A DNA stretch of 64,000 nt from Bactericera cockerelli. Lineage: Eukaryota; Arthropoda; Insecta; Hemiptera; Triozidae. The DNA lies in NCBI GenBank assembly GCA_024516035.1, contig CM044967.1:20219132-20283131 (forward strand), in the 5' to 3' direction. How positions within the stretch are numbered: position 1 is the stretch's first letter; each line of letters begins with the position of its first letter. The notes under the pieces are model-generated. The model saw only the letters and a list, made by a program, of their open reading frames with translations. It was not told where the DNA came from and did no database searches. Shown piece after piece: positions 47,050 through 56,900 of this stretch. The translations under genes and the position numbers were made by a program.

Positions 47050-50000
47050 ATAAGTTTTCAGTTGGTGAGGCGGGGGTTCTGAGCCAAGATAAAACGGTAA
47101 CGCTGTCAGAAAACAGGTAAATATTATTGATTTGTACTTTTTTTGAAAGGAAATTTAAAGATTTGATGACTTTTGCCAGCAACACTGCGGCAGATAATTC
47201 GAGGCGGTTAATGGTCTGCACCTTCAGTGGCGCAACCTTGGTTTTTGCACGCAGAAGATGCGTCTGCACGTTAGTTTTATCACCGACACGAAGATAAACA
47301 ACAGCTCCGTAGGCTGCACTAGATGCATCAGCAAACCCCACAAGATCTGCTGATTCAGAAGGTAAGATGAATCTTGGAATTTGCACTTGACTCAGCAAAG
47401 GAAGTTCAAGAGCAAAATTAATCCATTGATTCTTCAGCTCAGGCGAAAGCGGAGAGTCCCACGATACGTCTTTGTCTAACCACAGTTTTTGGAGAAATAT
47501 TTTCATCCATATTGTGACCGGACTGAGATAACCATTCAGGTCATAGATCGATGCAACACTGCTTAAAATCTTCCGTTTGGTCACTTCACCCGAGTCCGGT
47601 GGCGTTATTGTATAGAAAAACACGTCACTCGCAGGATTCCATTTCATTCCAAGTAGTTTAATGGATTCATTTGATCCAAGATTATGTGGTAATTCACACA
47701 CTTCTTGTGGTAGGTCGTGTACGACGGCTTGATGAGAAGATGCAAATTTCCGTACATGAAATCCTCCACAACGAAGTAAGTTGATCAGTTGATCTCTAAT
47801 TTTAATTACATCAGAGATGGTCCGTCCCCCAGTGACGACATCATCGACATAAATGTCGTCAAGCACCACAGGGGCAGCACATGGATATTTCTCGCCCTCG
47901 TCTTCGACAAGTTGTTTCAGGACTCTTTGAGCCTGATATGGGCTAGATGGAAGTCCAAAGAGAACTCGTGTGATCTCGAATTCTTGCGCCTCTGGATTTT
48001 CCCCATCATACCATAAGATATGCTGATACTGTCGGTCAGCTTTGTGGACCCAAATTGACCGATACATGGCCTGAATATCGCACGTCAGTGCCACTGCATT
48101 GAGGCGGAAGTTAATCAGGAGATCTCCAATATCATTTTGAAGTTTGTGTCCAACTAAGAGTGATTGAGCCAAACTGATTGAATTGGAACCTTTAACATTG
48201 GGATCAAACACGACACGAAGTTTAGTGGTACTAGAAGATTCCTTGTACACCCCATGATGAACGAGCAAATAATCAGAAGGTTTTGGAGCCGGAATCATGT
48301 GCCCATTTTCGATATAATCGTTTAGATTTTCCAAGTACAACTGTTTGGATTTGGGGTCTTTTTCAAGTCGTTTCTTTACATTGAGAAGACGATTCAAGGC
48401 GAGAGATCTATTGGTACCCAAATCGGGTGATTGGTTTTTACGAAATGGCAATCTTACCACGTAAGAACCGGATTCGTCACGGTAATGGGTTTGAACAAAA
48501 TGTTCCTCACATTCACGATCTTCAGGATTCTCCTGAATAGATTCAGACACATTTTCCATCTCCCAGAATCGTTGGAGTTGCGAAGCGATGGGATCGTCGA
48601 TGCTGGAAATGAAGAGAGACGAAAATTTCAAAGGAAGAGAAGCAGCAGATGAGGCATTGCTTTCCTTCACGGAACCCATCAGCAGCCAACCAAACTTGCT
48701 AGGAATGGCAGAAGGATGTCCTAAAACAGGTTTTTGATGAAGTCCATCACACGCGATCAGGTAAGCGTAGTATTCAGCGCCAATCAACATGTCAATAGCA
48801 GATGAGAGGTTTTGATCTTGATAGGATGCATCAGCTAGTTGTAGATGCGCGAATCGTTGCATCACAGAAGAAGATATGGTAGAAGGTATTTCCGAAGCAA
48901 TCTTCGGTAACACAGCTGCATTAATACATAAGGTTTCATTGCTTGATACAGAATAAGGAGAAACTTGACAGGCAACTTCTCCTCTTGATTGAATTGGATG
49001 ATCAGATCCAATACCAGATATTTGAATGGTTGACCGTCCTCGTGGAAGCTTTAGAGTTTGGGCCAAATTCTCGGTCACAGCAGATATTTGTGAGCCAGGA
49101 TCAATCACACATCGAGCAAGAATCCAGTTTCCCATCGAGTCTTGCACTCTAATAGTAGCGGTACCAAGAAGAATGTTTGAACTAGCTTGAAGACGTGACT
49201 GCATCATGCCGCTGATTGGATTGTTTCTACTTGCTGAGTGTCTACTTGTTGATGGTGATTGAAATGGTTGATTATTGGATGGTTGTTTATGAAGCAACGA
49301 ATTATGAGCGGCGCTTCCACAAAAACGACACTTGTACTGTGACTTGCAGTCTCCTGAAGAGTGATTAGACGCAAAACATCCAAAACATAATTTCGCCTCC
49401 CTTACAACAGCAAATCTTTGAGAGGGATCCATCTTCAGGAACTGCTCACACTTGGATAGCATGTGACCTACTTTGCCACAGCCTGAACATTTCCTAGCAG
49501 AGTCGTAAGGTCTACTAGAATCAGGTTTGATATACTGAGTCACGTGGGACTCTGCATTGGTGGTAACCAACATCTTGTGGTTAGATGAAGGTCTAGATTT
49601 ATTCACATTATTATTTAGATTGGAATATGTGTTGGACGTTGAAGCTGACTCCACTGAGTAAACTTCTAATGCGGATCGTTTGTCTTTAACAAACTTCACA
49701 ACATCATCATAAGTGGGAAATGCTGTATTTGTGTTCTTAGTTTCGAATTCCATTCTGGTTTTCGGGTCCAACGCCCGCAGACAATGGTGAACCAGCACGA
49801 ATTCCCGGAAATCAGGGAGATTTAGACTACGCAGGGACTCAACTGTAGCGCAAAAGTCTTCGAGGTATGCTGACAGAGTTGACAAGGTATCCTTGGTGAG
49901 AGGTTGGAACTGCAATATCTTGTTCATATGACTAGCAGCAATGATCCTCTTCTTGCTGTACTTTTCGTTCAGAGTACGGTAAGCCAAAGGATAATTCTGA

Positions 50001-50563
50001 GCACAGAAGGACACATTTTCAATAGTGGCTAGAGCCGGACCCTGTAGATATTGTTTCAGATAAGTGAACTTCTGAATGTCACCAAGTTGCTCACAGGTAT
50101 GCACAATTTCGTCATAAAGAGATTTCCAGGAAGGGAAACCAACGATATCCCCACTAAACACAGGAATTGATATAGTAGGTAAATTCACTTTGATCGTACT
50201 TCTGATTGTGTTGTTATCATTATTATCTTCGTTGTTGACTGCAGCCGCACTCGCTGCAGCAGCATTCTGATCCAATAATGCAAGGTTAGCCTTGACTCTG
50301 AAAAACATTTCTTCAAAAGTTTTCATGGGTTGGACCGTATCCACTACTTTGGCAGGTGGCTCTACAAGAACGTTAAGGCTTTCTATAGCTTCCGTTGTTT
50401 TTTCATAATTTTCATAAGTTACATCAAGGCGTGTACATCTTGCACGGAAGAGACCTTCCTTATCTGCTTTGCCAACAAGATCATAACATTCTTGGACTCG
50501 TGTGAAGTATCTCTCACGAGCCTTGGTATATTTATCCAGTTGTTCAGCAATGGTTGGTGCCAT
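46976..50563 (-). CDS. BEL/Pao gag-protease-RT-RNase H polyprotein, 1195 aa as read
   Basis: The N-terminal gag domain (about aa 1-350) has VNLPTISIPVFSGDIVGFPS. Zinc knuckles follow at about 358 (CSGCGKVGHMLSKC), 389 (CFGCFASNHSSGDC) and 410 (CRFCGSAAHNSLLH). The retropepsin-like protease near 483 reads CVIDPGSQISAV, with DPG where DTG or DSG is usual. RT includes KLRVVFDPNVKG (about 780) and the active site YVDDVV (about 904). RNase H begins near 1071 (LVGFADASSAAYG) and includes LFSDSVTVLSWL. The last ~30 residues are a frameshift product. The start ATG at 50561-50563 follows a long non-coding leader. Confidence 0.93.
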   Translation of the reverse strand: MAPTIAEQLDKYTKARERYFTRVQECYDLVGKADKEGLFRARCTRLDVTYENYEKTTEAIESLNVLVEPPAKVVDTVQPMKTFEEMFFRVKANLALLDQNAAAASAAAVNNEDNNDNNTIRSTIKVNLPTISIPVFSGDIVGFPSWKSLYDEIVHTCEQLGDIQKFTYLKQYLQGPALATIENVSFCAQNYPLAYRTLNEKYSKKRIIAASHMNKILQFQPLTKDTLSTLSAYLEDFCATVESLRSLNLPDFREFVLVHHCLRALDPKTRMEFETKNTNTAFPTYDDVVKFVKDKRSALEVYSVESASTSNTYSNLNNNVNKSRPSSNHKMLVTTNAESHVTQYIKPDSSRPYDSARKCSGCGKVGHMLSKCEQFLKMDPSQRFAVVREAKLCFGCFASNHSSGDCKSQYKCRFCGSAAHNSLLHKQPSNNQPFQSPSTSRHSASRNNPISGMMQSRLQASSNILLGTATIRVQDSMGNWILARCVIDPGSQISAVTENLAQTLKLPRGRSTIQISGIGSDHPIQSRGEVACQVSPYSVSSNETLCINAAVLPKIASEIPSTISSSVMQRFAHLQLADASYQDQNLSSAIDMLIGAEYYAYLIACDGLHQKPVLGHPSAIPSKFGWLLMGSVKESNASSAASLPLKFSSLFISSIDDPIASQLQRFWEMENVSESIQENPEDRECEEHFVQTHYRDESGSYVVRLPFRKNQSPDLGTNRSLALNRLLNVKKRLEKDPKSKQLYLENLNDYIENGHMIPAPKPSDYLLVHHGVYKESSSTTKLRVVFDPNVKGSNSISLAQSLLVGHKLQNDIGDLLINFRLNAVALTCDIQAMYRSIWVHKADRQYQHILWYDGENPEAQEFEITRVLFGLPSSPYQAQRVLKQLVEDEGEKYPCAAPVVLDDIYVDDVVTGGRTISDVIKIRDQLINLLRCGGFHVRKFASSHQAVVHDLPQEVCELPHNLGSNESIKLLGMKWNPASDVFFYTITPPDSGEVTKRKILSSVASIYDLNGYLSPVTIWMKIFLQKLWLDKDVSWDSPLSPELKNQWINFALELPLLSQVQIPRFILPSESADLVGFADASSAAYGAVVYLRVGDKTNVQTHLLRAKTKVAPLKVQTINRLELSAAVLLAKVIKSLNFLSKKVQINNIYLFSDSVTVLSWLRTPASPTENLCGESCFANLRNFRIEFSAVVACYY

Positions 50564-50782
50564 GATTACAAGGCAGATCGACAGTAAAAAAAAATTAAAA
50601 AATAAAATAAAAAATTAAAGTTCACTAAGACACCACCAGAAGTATCGAAAAGTTAAGATAAATCACTCAAAAGATATCAGGTTACACAATATAATATTTA
50701 AAAAAATTAATAAGATAAATTTATTAAACTTGATTTTTTAATTAAAAAAAGTTTTTAAACGGAAAAAACCCAAAAGGGTATT

Positions 50783-51010
50783 AGGTAATAGGTACAAATT
50801 CACTAAGACTCACTAGTTCCAGAAAAAAAATCACTTATTTTATATAAATAGATAAGGTAGGTAATAAGTGCAAATTTACTAAGACTCCCTAGTCCCAGAA
50901 AAAAAATCACTGATTTTAGATAAATAGATAAGGTAGGTAATAGGTGCAAATTTACTAAGACTCACTAGTCCCAGAAAAATCACTGATTTTAGATAAATAG
51001 ATAAGGTACA
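50783..51010 (-). repeat. ~76-bp tandem repeat in the BEL/Pao leader, 3 copies
   Basis: GATAAGGTAGGTAATA and CAAATTTACTAAGACTC recur with starts near 50851, 50927 and 51000 (spacing 76 and 73). It lies between the 5' LTR and gag; a role in packaging or translation is possible but unknown. Confidence 0.85.
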
Positions 51011-51409
51011 GTTGAGATTGGCTACGTTAAGGAAACCAGTAGATAAGATACACACAATAAATCACTATAGATGATAGGTACATAGATTCTCTTCAAAGGG
51101 CTAACATACCTTCAAAGAGATAGATAAACTAAGTTTAGAAAACCTACAAGTTTTGATGATAATTAAAAAAAAGATAAGTGATACGAAGTGAAAAAAAAAA
51201 AATCTGTTTTGGTAGGTAACACTATTTGATAAACGAATTCGAGAAAAAAGATTCTCAAAATTCCAAGGTTAGATATAAAACAGTAAGATTAAAAGAGTAA
51301 AATAAGCTTGAAATCCCTAGGTGCCCTAGGATTAAGGATAAAAAAATAAATATTCTTAACACGACAGTTTAAAATATTAACAGCCTGATGAGGCTCAAAT
51401 ATTAAAAAA

Positions 51410-51550
51410 AATCAATAATAAATAAATAATCAATCAATAATAAAAATAAATCAATGATACATTAATAATAAAAATAAATCAATAATAAATATATAAATAA
51501 TAAAATAAATCAATAATAAATTAATAATGAGACCTCAATCATAAATAAAC
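51410..51550. repeat. AATAAATC-rich low-complexity tract in the BEL/Pao leader
   Basis: Irregular repeats of AATAAATAAATC and CAATAATAAA. Low-complexity, non-coding. Confidence 0.8.
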
Positions 51551-52208
51551 GAGTAGGTACCTACCTATCTACTCGAATATCGTAGGGTTTCCTATCGTAA
51601 GGTTTGAGATAAAGTTCTAAGCTGATAACAGGTAATATACCTACAATGCCTACGATACAATATACACCTACACTAGTTCAATAGTAATATATTCAGTAGT
51701 CAAATTCACTTGGTACCTATTTTCTGAAGACTACAATAAAATTTAATTATATTTCATTGAGAGATCCACAAATCCATTCTGATGTTTTTCAAAAACAAAA
51801 AAATAATTGACGTAAATATTTACAAAATAAATGGCTAATTTGTTTTGATTTGAAATTTGGTGCGGGAGGTAAGGAACAGCCGATAATGGAGGCTGTAAAA
51901 GCAATCGACAACTAGACCATTGGCTTGGAAAATGGCTACCTCAGGACAAAGTAATAGGTAGAAGTTGACACTTCGTAGGTACTAAATGTCAGCTTTTTAT
52001 AGATGATTTTTTATGCAAAATACACAAAAAAGAAAGAAATGGATGGATCCTACCTGATCTCCAGAACTAAGAACAATGCACAAAGGTTTTAAGATACAAA
52101 CACAAGATAAAGAAACACTACCGACGCGGCTCGGCTAGAGCTAAAATTGAACAACTAAAATTGAATAAAATGAAAATCCCCAAAAGGCTACTTAATTCAA
52201 AGGCTTAT

Positions 52209-52224
52209 CCGGCCCGAAGGACCA
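52209..52224 (-). promoter_or_regulatory. Primer-binding site of the BEL/Pao element
   Basis: On the minus strand TGGTCCTTCGGGCCGG starts 6 nt after the 5' LTR. It begins TGG, the complement of a tRNA CCA end. The primer tRNA was not identified. Confidence 0.65.
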
Positions 52225-52230
52225 GTTATA

Positions 52231-52559
52231 TGTTGGTAGAGCAAGTGGGTGAGGGAAATTCAATTGAAAAGCGCGACGGTTTTTTGGGTTTTGGATAAAA
52301 GATGAAAGTCACAGATTCACTTCAACACGTTAGATAGAGAAGGTAAGTACAACGTACCGATAAGAGATTAGATTTATCACTGCTGAGCTCTTGGTTTTCT
52401 TTGGTTTGGTGTTACGGGAACTCAGCTGATTATGTCATGATCATATGATGTAACTTTCACGAGGGGTTTTCGATGGCGCGTTCGTATTGCGCGGGCGTTT
52501 GAATTTAAAGGAATAGAATAAGGAAAAGGTACAACATATAACTTAGTCGATCCCTAACA
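52231..52559 (-). repeat. 5' LTR of the BEL/Pao element
   Basis: 329 bp, the apparent identical partner of 44562-44890. It should carry the element promoter for minus-strand transcription. Confidence 0.95.
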
Positions 52560-52699
52560 CAGACACACACACGGACAAATGGCTAAAACTGTGGATTTCG
52601 GCTCTGGGACCCTAAAACGTGTTTTGGTACTGTAAACTGACTATCGAAAATTTTGGGTGATTTGCTTTGCTTTGCTTTCTATAGGATAAGGAAAGTAAA
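52560..52699. repeat. Right half of the dispersed repeat split by the BEL/Pao insertion
   Basis: It starts with the CAGAC duplication, then GGACAAATGGCTAAAACTG, GGCTCTGGGACCCTAAAACG, and ends CTATAGGATAAGGAAAGTAA (palindrome family copy 5). Confidence 0.7.
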
Positions 52700-53991
52700 A
52701 TGCTTATAACGAAATGGACGAATAAGTGGTTTTCTTAAACAGCGCCGTCATCAAGCTGATTCGAGATTCCTACGAGAGTATCATCTCTGACAAAGTAGAT
52801 ATGTAGTGGTTTGTTGGGGCTCATTCGTTTCGATTGCCACGGGAGAGGGGATACTGAGGAGGGCCAACACTTTCTACGTGCTCGTGAATAAATGAACCGC
52901 TATACCCCAAGTTATTATGAATCCCGGCTGAGAAGATTTTTTTTTACTTTGTATGTCCGGTGTCCACTCATGACTCGTGAGGAAAAATGAGAAGTTATTT
53001 GTGTGAGTAACATCAGTTGCGGCATTACCAGATTAAAAAAAGGGAATTCAAAATTAAGAGGCTCTTCTGATGTGCTATCCACAAAATTTGTGCAGTGGCG
53101 ATTGTTTTATCACAAAGAAATTATTTGAGAGAAAAATCTTGAAACATAATAATATAATTATGAGAAAAAATTTCCGCGCCCAAGAATCGAGGCGATGATT
53201 ACAGAGATAAGAGCGCTCGATCTTCGCAGCTCAGTTGAAAATAAATACTGCAGTACAATTATGTGAGAAAATCTCAAATAACAACAACCGAATCCGTTAG
53301 AGCGCAGCACCTGTTCTGTAAATTTCAAGTGGGTGCAAACTATTTCAAGTGGAATAAATTCATCTTTCAAATCCTAATCTAAACAGAGGGTTACTGTGTA
53401 TGTTTCAAGTGGCCCTATTGGCCTTTGTTTATTTGAGTGAAGAACAGAAACATCTTTAACATATTAGTCTGCTTGAATAAGCATTAAGGTTTGGCACTTA
53501 AAATACATCACAGTTGAAATTCATTGCTTCAAACATTTCTAGAATCTAGACAAACATAAGACTTTTCTTTCTCGGACTTTGTCGAACTGAAAAAGTGAAT
53601 CGAGCTCAACTAGCAGCCTTCGGCGAGACTTTTTTTCTCTGTTGTTTTTCATCGATTTCATTTTCCAAGACAGCCAATCCTTGTCGTGACGTCATAGGCT
53701 TCAAGTTCTTGTTTTTCTCAGGAATCTCCCCGAATCGACTTCTCGTCTTGCGATTTTCTCGGAATGAGTGGGTCTCAGTTATGTCGATCTGTCCGGTAGT
53801 GATCCGATTGAATGGCGAGCGTTCGGCCAGGGGTCCAGTGTCTTGAGCTAGCGTCGCGTACCCAGCACGATCATGTTGAACTCAGTGCTACGCTTTTATC
53901 ACAAGAGCTTTACAGAGGGGTGTGTTAAGTAATGCCTGACTAGCTCCACGACTAATTTCTCGGACATCCTAAGACATCTACCTTCGCGAAG
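52700..53991. promoter_or_regulatory. Upstream flank and probable 5' UTR of Liprin-alpha
   Basis: It is GC-richer towards the start codon (53600-53990). No TATA box or initiator can be fixed. The open frames (53158-53370, 53595-53846) carry no recognisable domain. Confidence 0.4.
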
Positions 53992-56900
53992 ATGTGGAAC
54001 ATGATGTGCGATGTGATGCCTACCATCTCGGAGGATGTTGTGCCAGGCCAGAGGGGCTCGCTCTTCACAGGCGAAGATGCGAACTTCGAGCAGCTTATGG
54101 TCACCATGTTTGATGAGAAAGATAAGCTGCTTGACAACCTGAGGGAAACGCAGGACCGACTCTCAGAGACGGCGGGCAAACTAGCCCTAGTCGAAAAGGA
54201 GAGAGATTCCCTACAGAGACAGGTCTCTGCTAGTCTACCGCAGGTAAGTGAAGAGAAGGAGTTATCTCAAACTTTTCAGAACAAAATGTATTGTGTTGGT
54301 AGAAAAGTGGAGTTATGACAAACATTTGAGAACAAAATGAACTATGTAGGTAGAGAATAGGAGTCATGATAGACATTTGAGAACAAAATATATTACATGG
54401 AGGTAGGAATTAGGAGTTATGATAAACATTTGATAACAAAATTTACTATCTAGGAAGGAATAAGGAGTTTTGACAAACATTTGAGAACTAAATACATCAT
54501 GTAGGTTGGAATTAGGAGTCATGACAAACATTTGAGAACAAAGTATTAGTTTGTAGGAAAGAACTAGGAGTTATTTGATAACAAAATATACTATTGAGGA
54601 AGGAATTAGGAGTTATGATAAACATTTGAGTACTAAATATATTATGTTGGTAGGAATTAGGGAGTTATGACAAACATTTGATAACAAAATATACTATTTA
54701 GGAAGGAATTATGAGTTAAGACAGACCTTTGAGAACAAAAATATGAAGGAGATTCATATCTAAGAAATAAACAAATAATTTTCATAGGAATGAGAGCCTA
54801 TTTTTTATTCATATTGCTCATCATGAGATTATTGTACTTATTGTTATCTGTATTCATAATATTTTTAGAGAAAACTTGAGAAATAGAATTGAAGGCAATA
54901 TGTATTTTTATCTATGTTGAGTTATTCAGAGCTTTTTCTCTAATATTCATGAAAGAACAACTACATTAAGACACTCCAGGTCTGTGTTGTATCATTCGAT
55001 AGTTCCGTAGTATACCTCGTCAGAGATGAGTGAGAAGTAAGACAACACTTCTTTCCAATTTTCATGATTATATTACGTGGATTTTTCCCATGGATGTGGA
55101 ACCCGAGGAGGCTCCATCTTTAGAAAAAACAAGGAACTTTTGAACCAAGAAAAACCTGGGAGGAATCTTTGTGATTGAGTTTGTAAATGGAAGGAAAGAG
55201 GGGGGCATATAAGTGAGGATTCCTTTCTGCCTGTGCCAGTGACTCCTACTAAGGAATTCTCCTTCAAAAGATCTTCTTCTATGCATACCCACCAATATGT
55301 GTAGAAACTGAAATTTGAGAAACAATCATGGTAGTTATTGTATGTTTATCTATTTACACTTAATTGTTAGTTATTGTAAGTCTATCTTACAACATATACA
55401 CCTAAAAGTGAATAGAACTTCTCACTTTTCTATTTTTATAGGAACAACTTGGTGAAATATAGTCATTTCTTTGAAGCAGAATTATAACTAATTGGATAGG
55501 AAATGCCTGCATATGTACGTAGTGACTAAGAATTAGTCATAACTCTAATGCATACCTAGTATGCAAGGAAAATGTGAAAAATTCTAGCAGATGTATAATG
55601 AACATAAATAGAAATAATATAGTATGAATCAAGGAAATTTCCTAGAAATGATCATAGCAGAGATTTTAATGACAGAGTTAAAAAAAATACTAATGATACA
55701 TAGTAATTATGTAGCTTCATATTGATATTGATATTGTTAATGTTTTATTTTTACAAATAATATTCTTTCTTCAATTTAAAACCATTTGTAGGTAAAAAAC
55801 TACAAATGTGGTAAGTAAATGTGACCACATACTATGTATATTTGACACAATAAATATTGATTGATTGACTATTTAATAAATACTTCTGATTTCTAATAAT
55901 AAAAATTTATCAGAAGAAATTGAAAAAAAAATAATAAAATAAGGAAAAAAAAATATATGAGGAGTATTTACTATTTACAAAAAAAAATATTTTGGTACCT
56001 ATATATTTATTTGAAAAAAGTCCATGCCTGAGGGTAGTGGGGACTCAGAAAACACTGGACTCAAGCTCAATCTGTCACCTCCAGATGTTGTCAGCTGTTG
56101 TCTGACACTAATCCTGTGAGAGCAAAAGGACTCTTTAGTCTGATTCTTGCAGGATAAACAGAGTATTGTATTGTATAATCCCATCAATGGAACCTTATTA
56201 AGTAATCCCATTCCAGATGACATTTCAGTAGCATCTGATCCAGGAAACTGTATAGTATCACATCAAACAACAATTCTGCCAAGTTAGCTTTTTCTTGTGT
56301 TGAGGAAATATCCAGAATATTTTAATGCAATGTGTGCATTTGCTGTCACCAGTCTGAATTGATCATACATCCAGAATTTTTCAACACTATGCTGATATGA
56401 ACTCTCTAGTTTCAATTTGTAATTAATTACAAGTGTGTTTTTTTCTGTTGTATACCTACCCAACCTATACCTACTTTATAGACTATTCTTGAGATATTGG
56501 CTGAATCTAGTGAACCACTGTTGTCATCACATCATGTAGCCAAATATTTACAAAAAAATTGCTTCTAGAATGCATGGCTTTTGACTGAAAGTGAGTAGTA
56601 GTCAGAACTTAAGGATTGTGAAATTTGTCTCGAAGTTTGTTGTTTTTTGCCACTTAAATTGGCAAAAACCTTTTATTTAGCTTTAATGAAACTAAATAAA
56701 ATGTTATCAATACTTTCAAAAAAAAAAAAAAAAAAAAAAAATAGAATTACCTTCAAGACAAACAGCTTCAGGAAGGTGATTTGTGGGTAGCATATTAAAT
56801 TTTCCTCCATTGCTCAAAGTACAGTCTGTCATAGGAATTTATGATTTAAGTAAGAAGTTTTACAGGATGTTAATGAATTAAATTTCATGTTTGATTAAAT

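Larger units (their letters stand above)
44562..52559 (-). mobile_element. BEL/Pao LTR retrotransposon, 8.0 kb
   Basis: It has paired 329-bp LTRs (44562-44890 and 52231-52559) with TG...CA ends, flanked by CAGAC on each side (44557-44561, 52560-52564). Coding runs on the minus strand: gag, protease, RT, RNase H and integrase in order, which is the BEL/Pao layout. No env frame is seen. The pol reading is broken twice. The leader between the 5' LTR and gag (50564-52230) is long, AT-rich and repeat-bearing. Confidence 0.96.

Noticed and set aside
48431..50587. Plus-strand open frames within the BEL/Pao element
   Set aside because: Antisense to the gag-pol frame with no domains.
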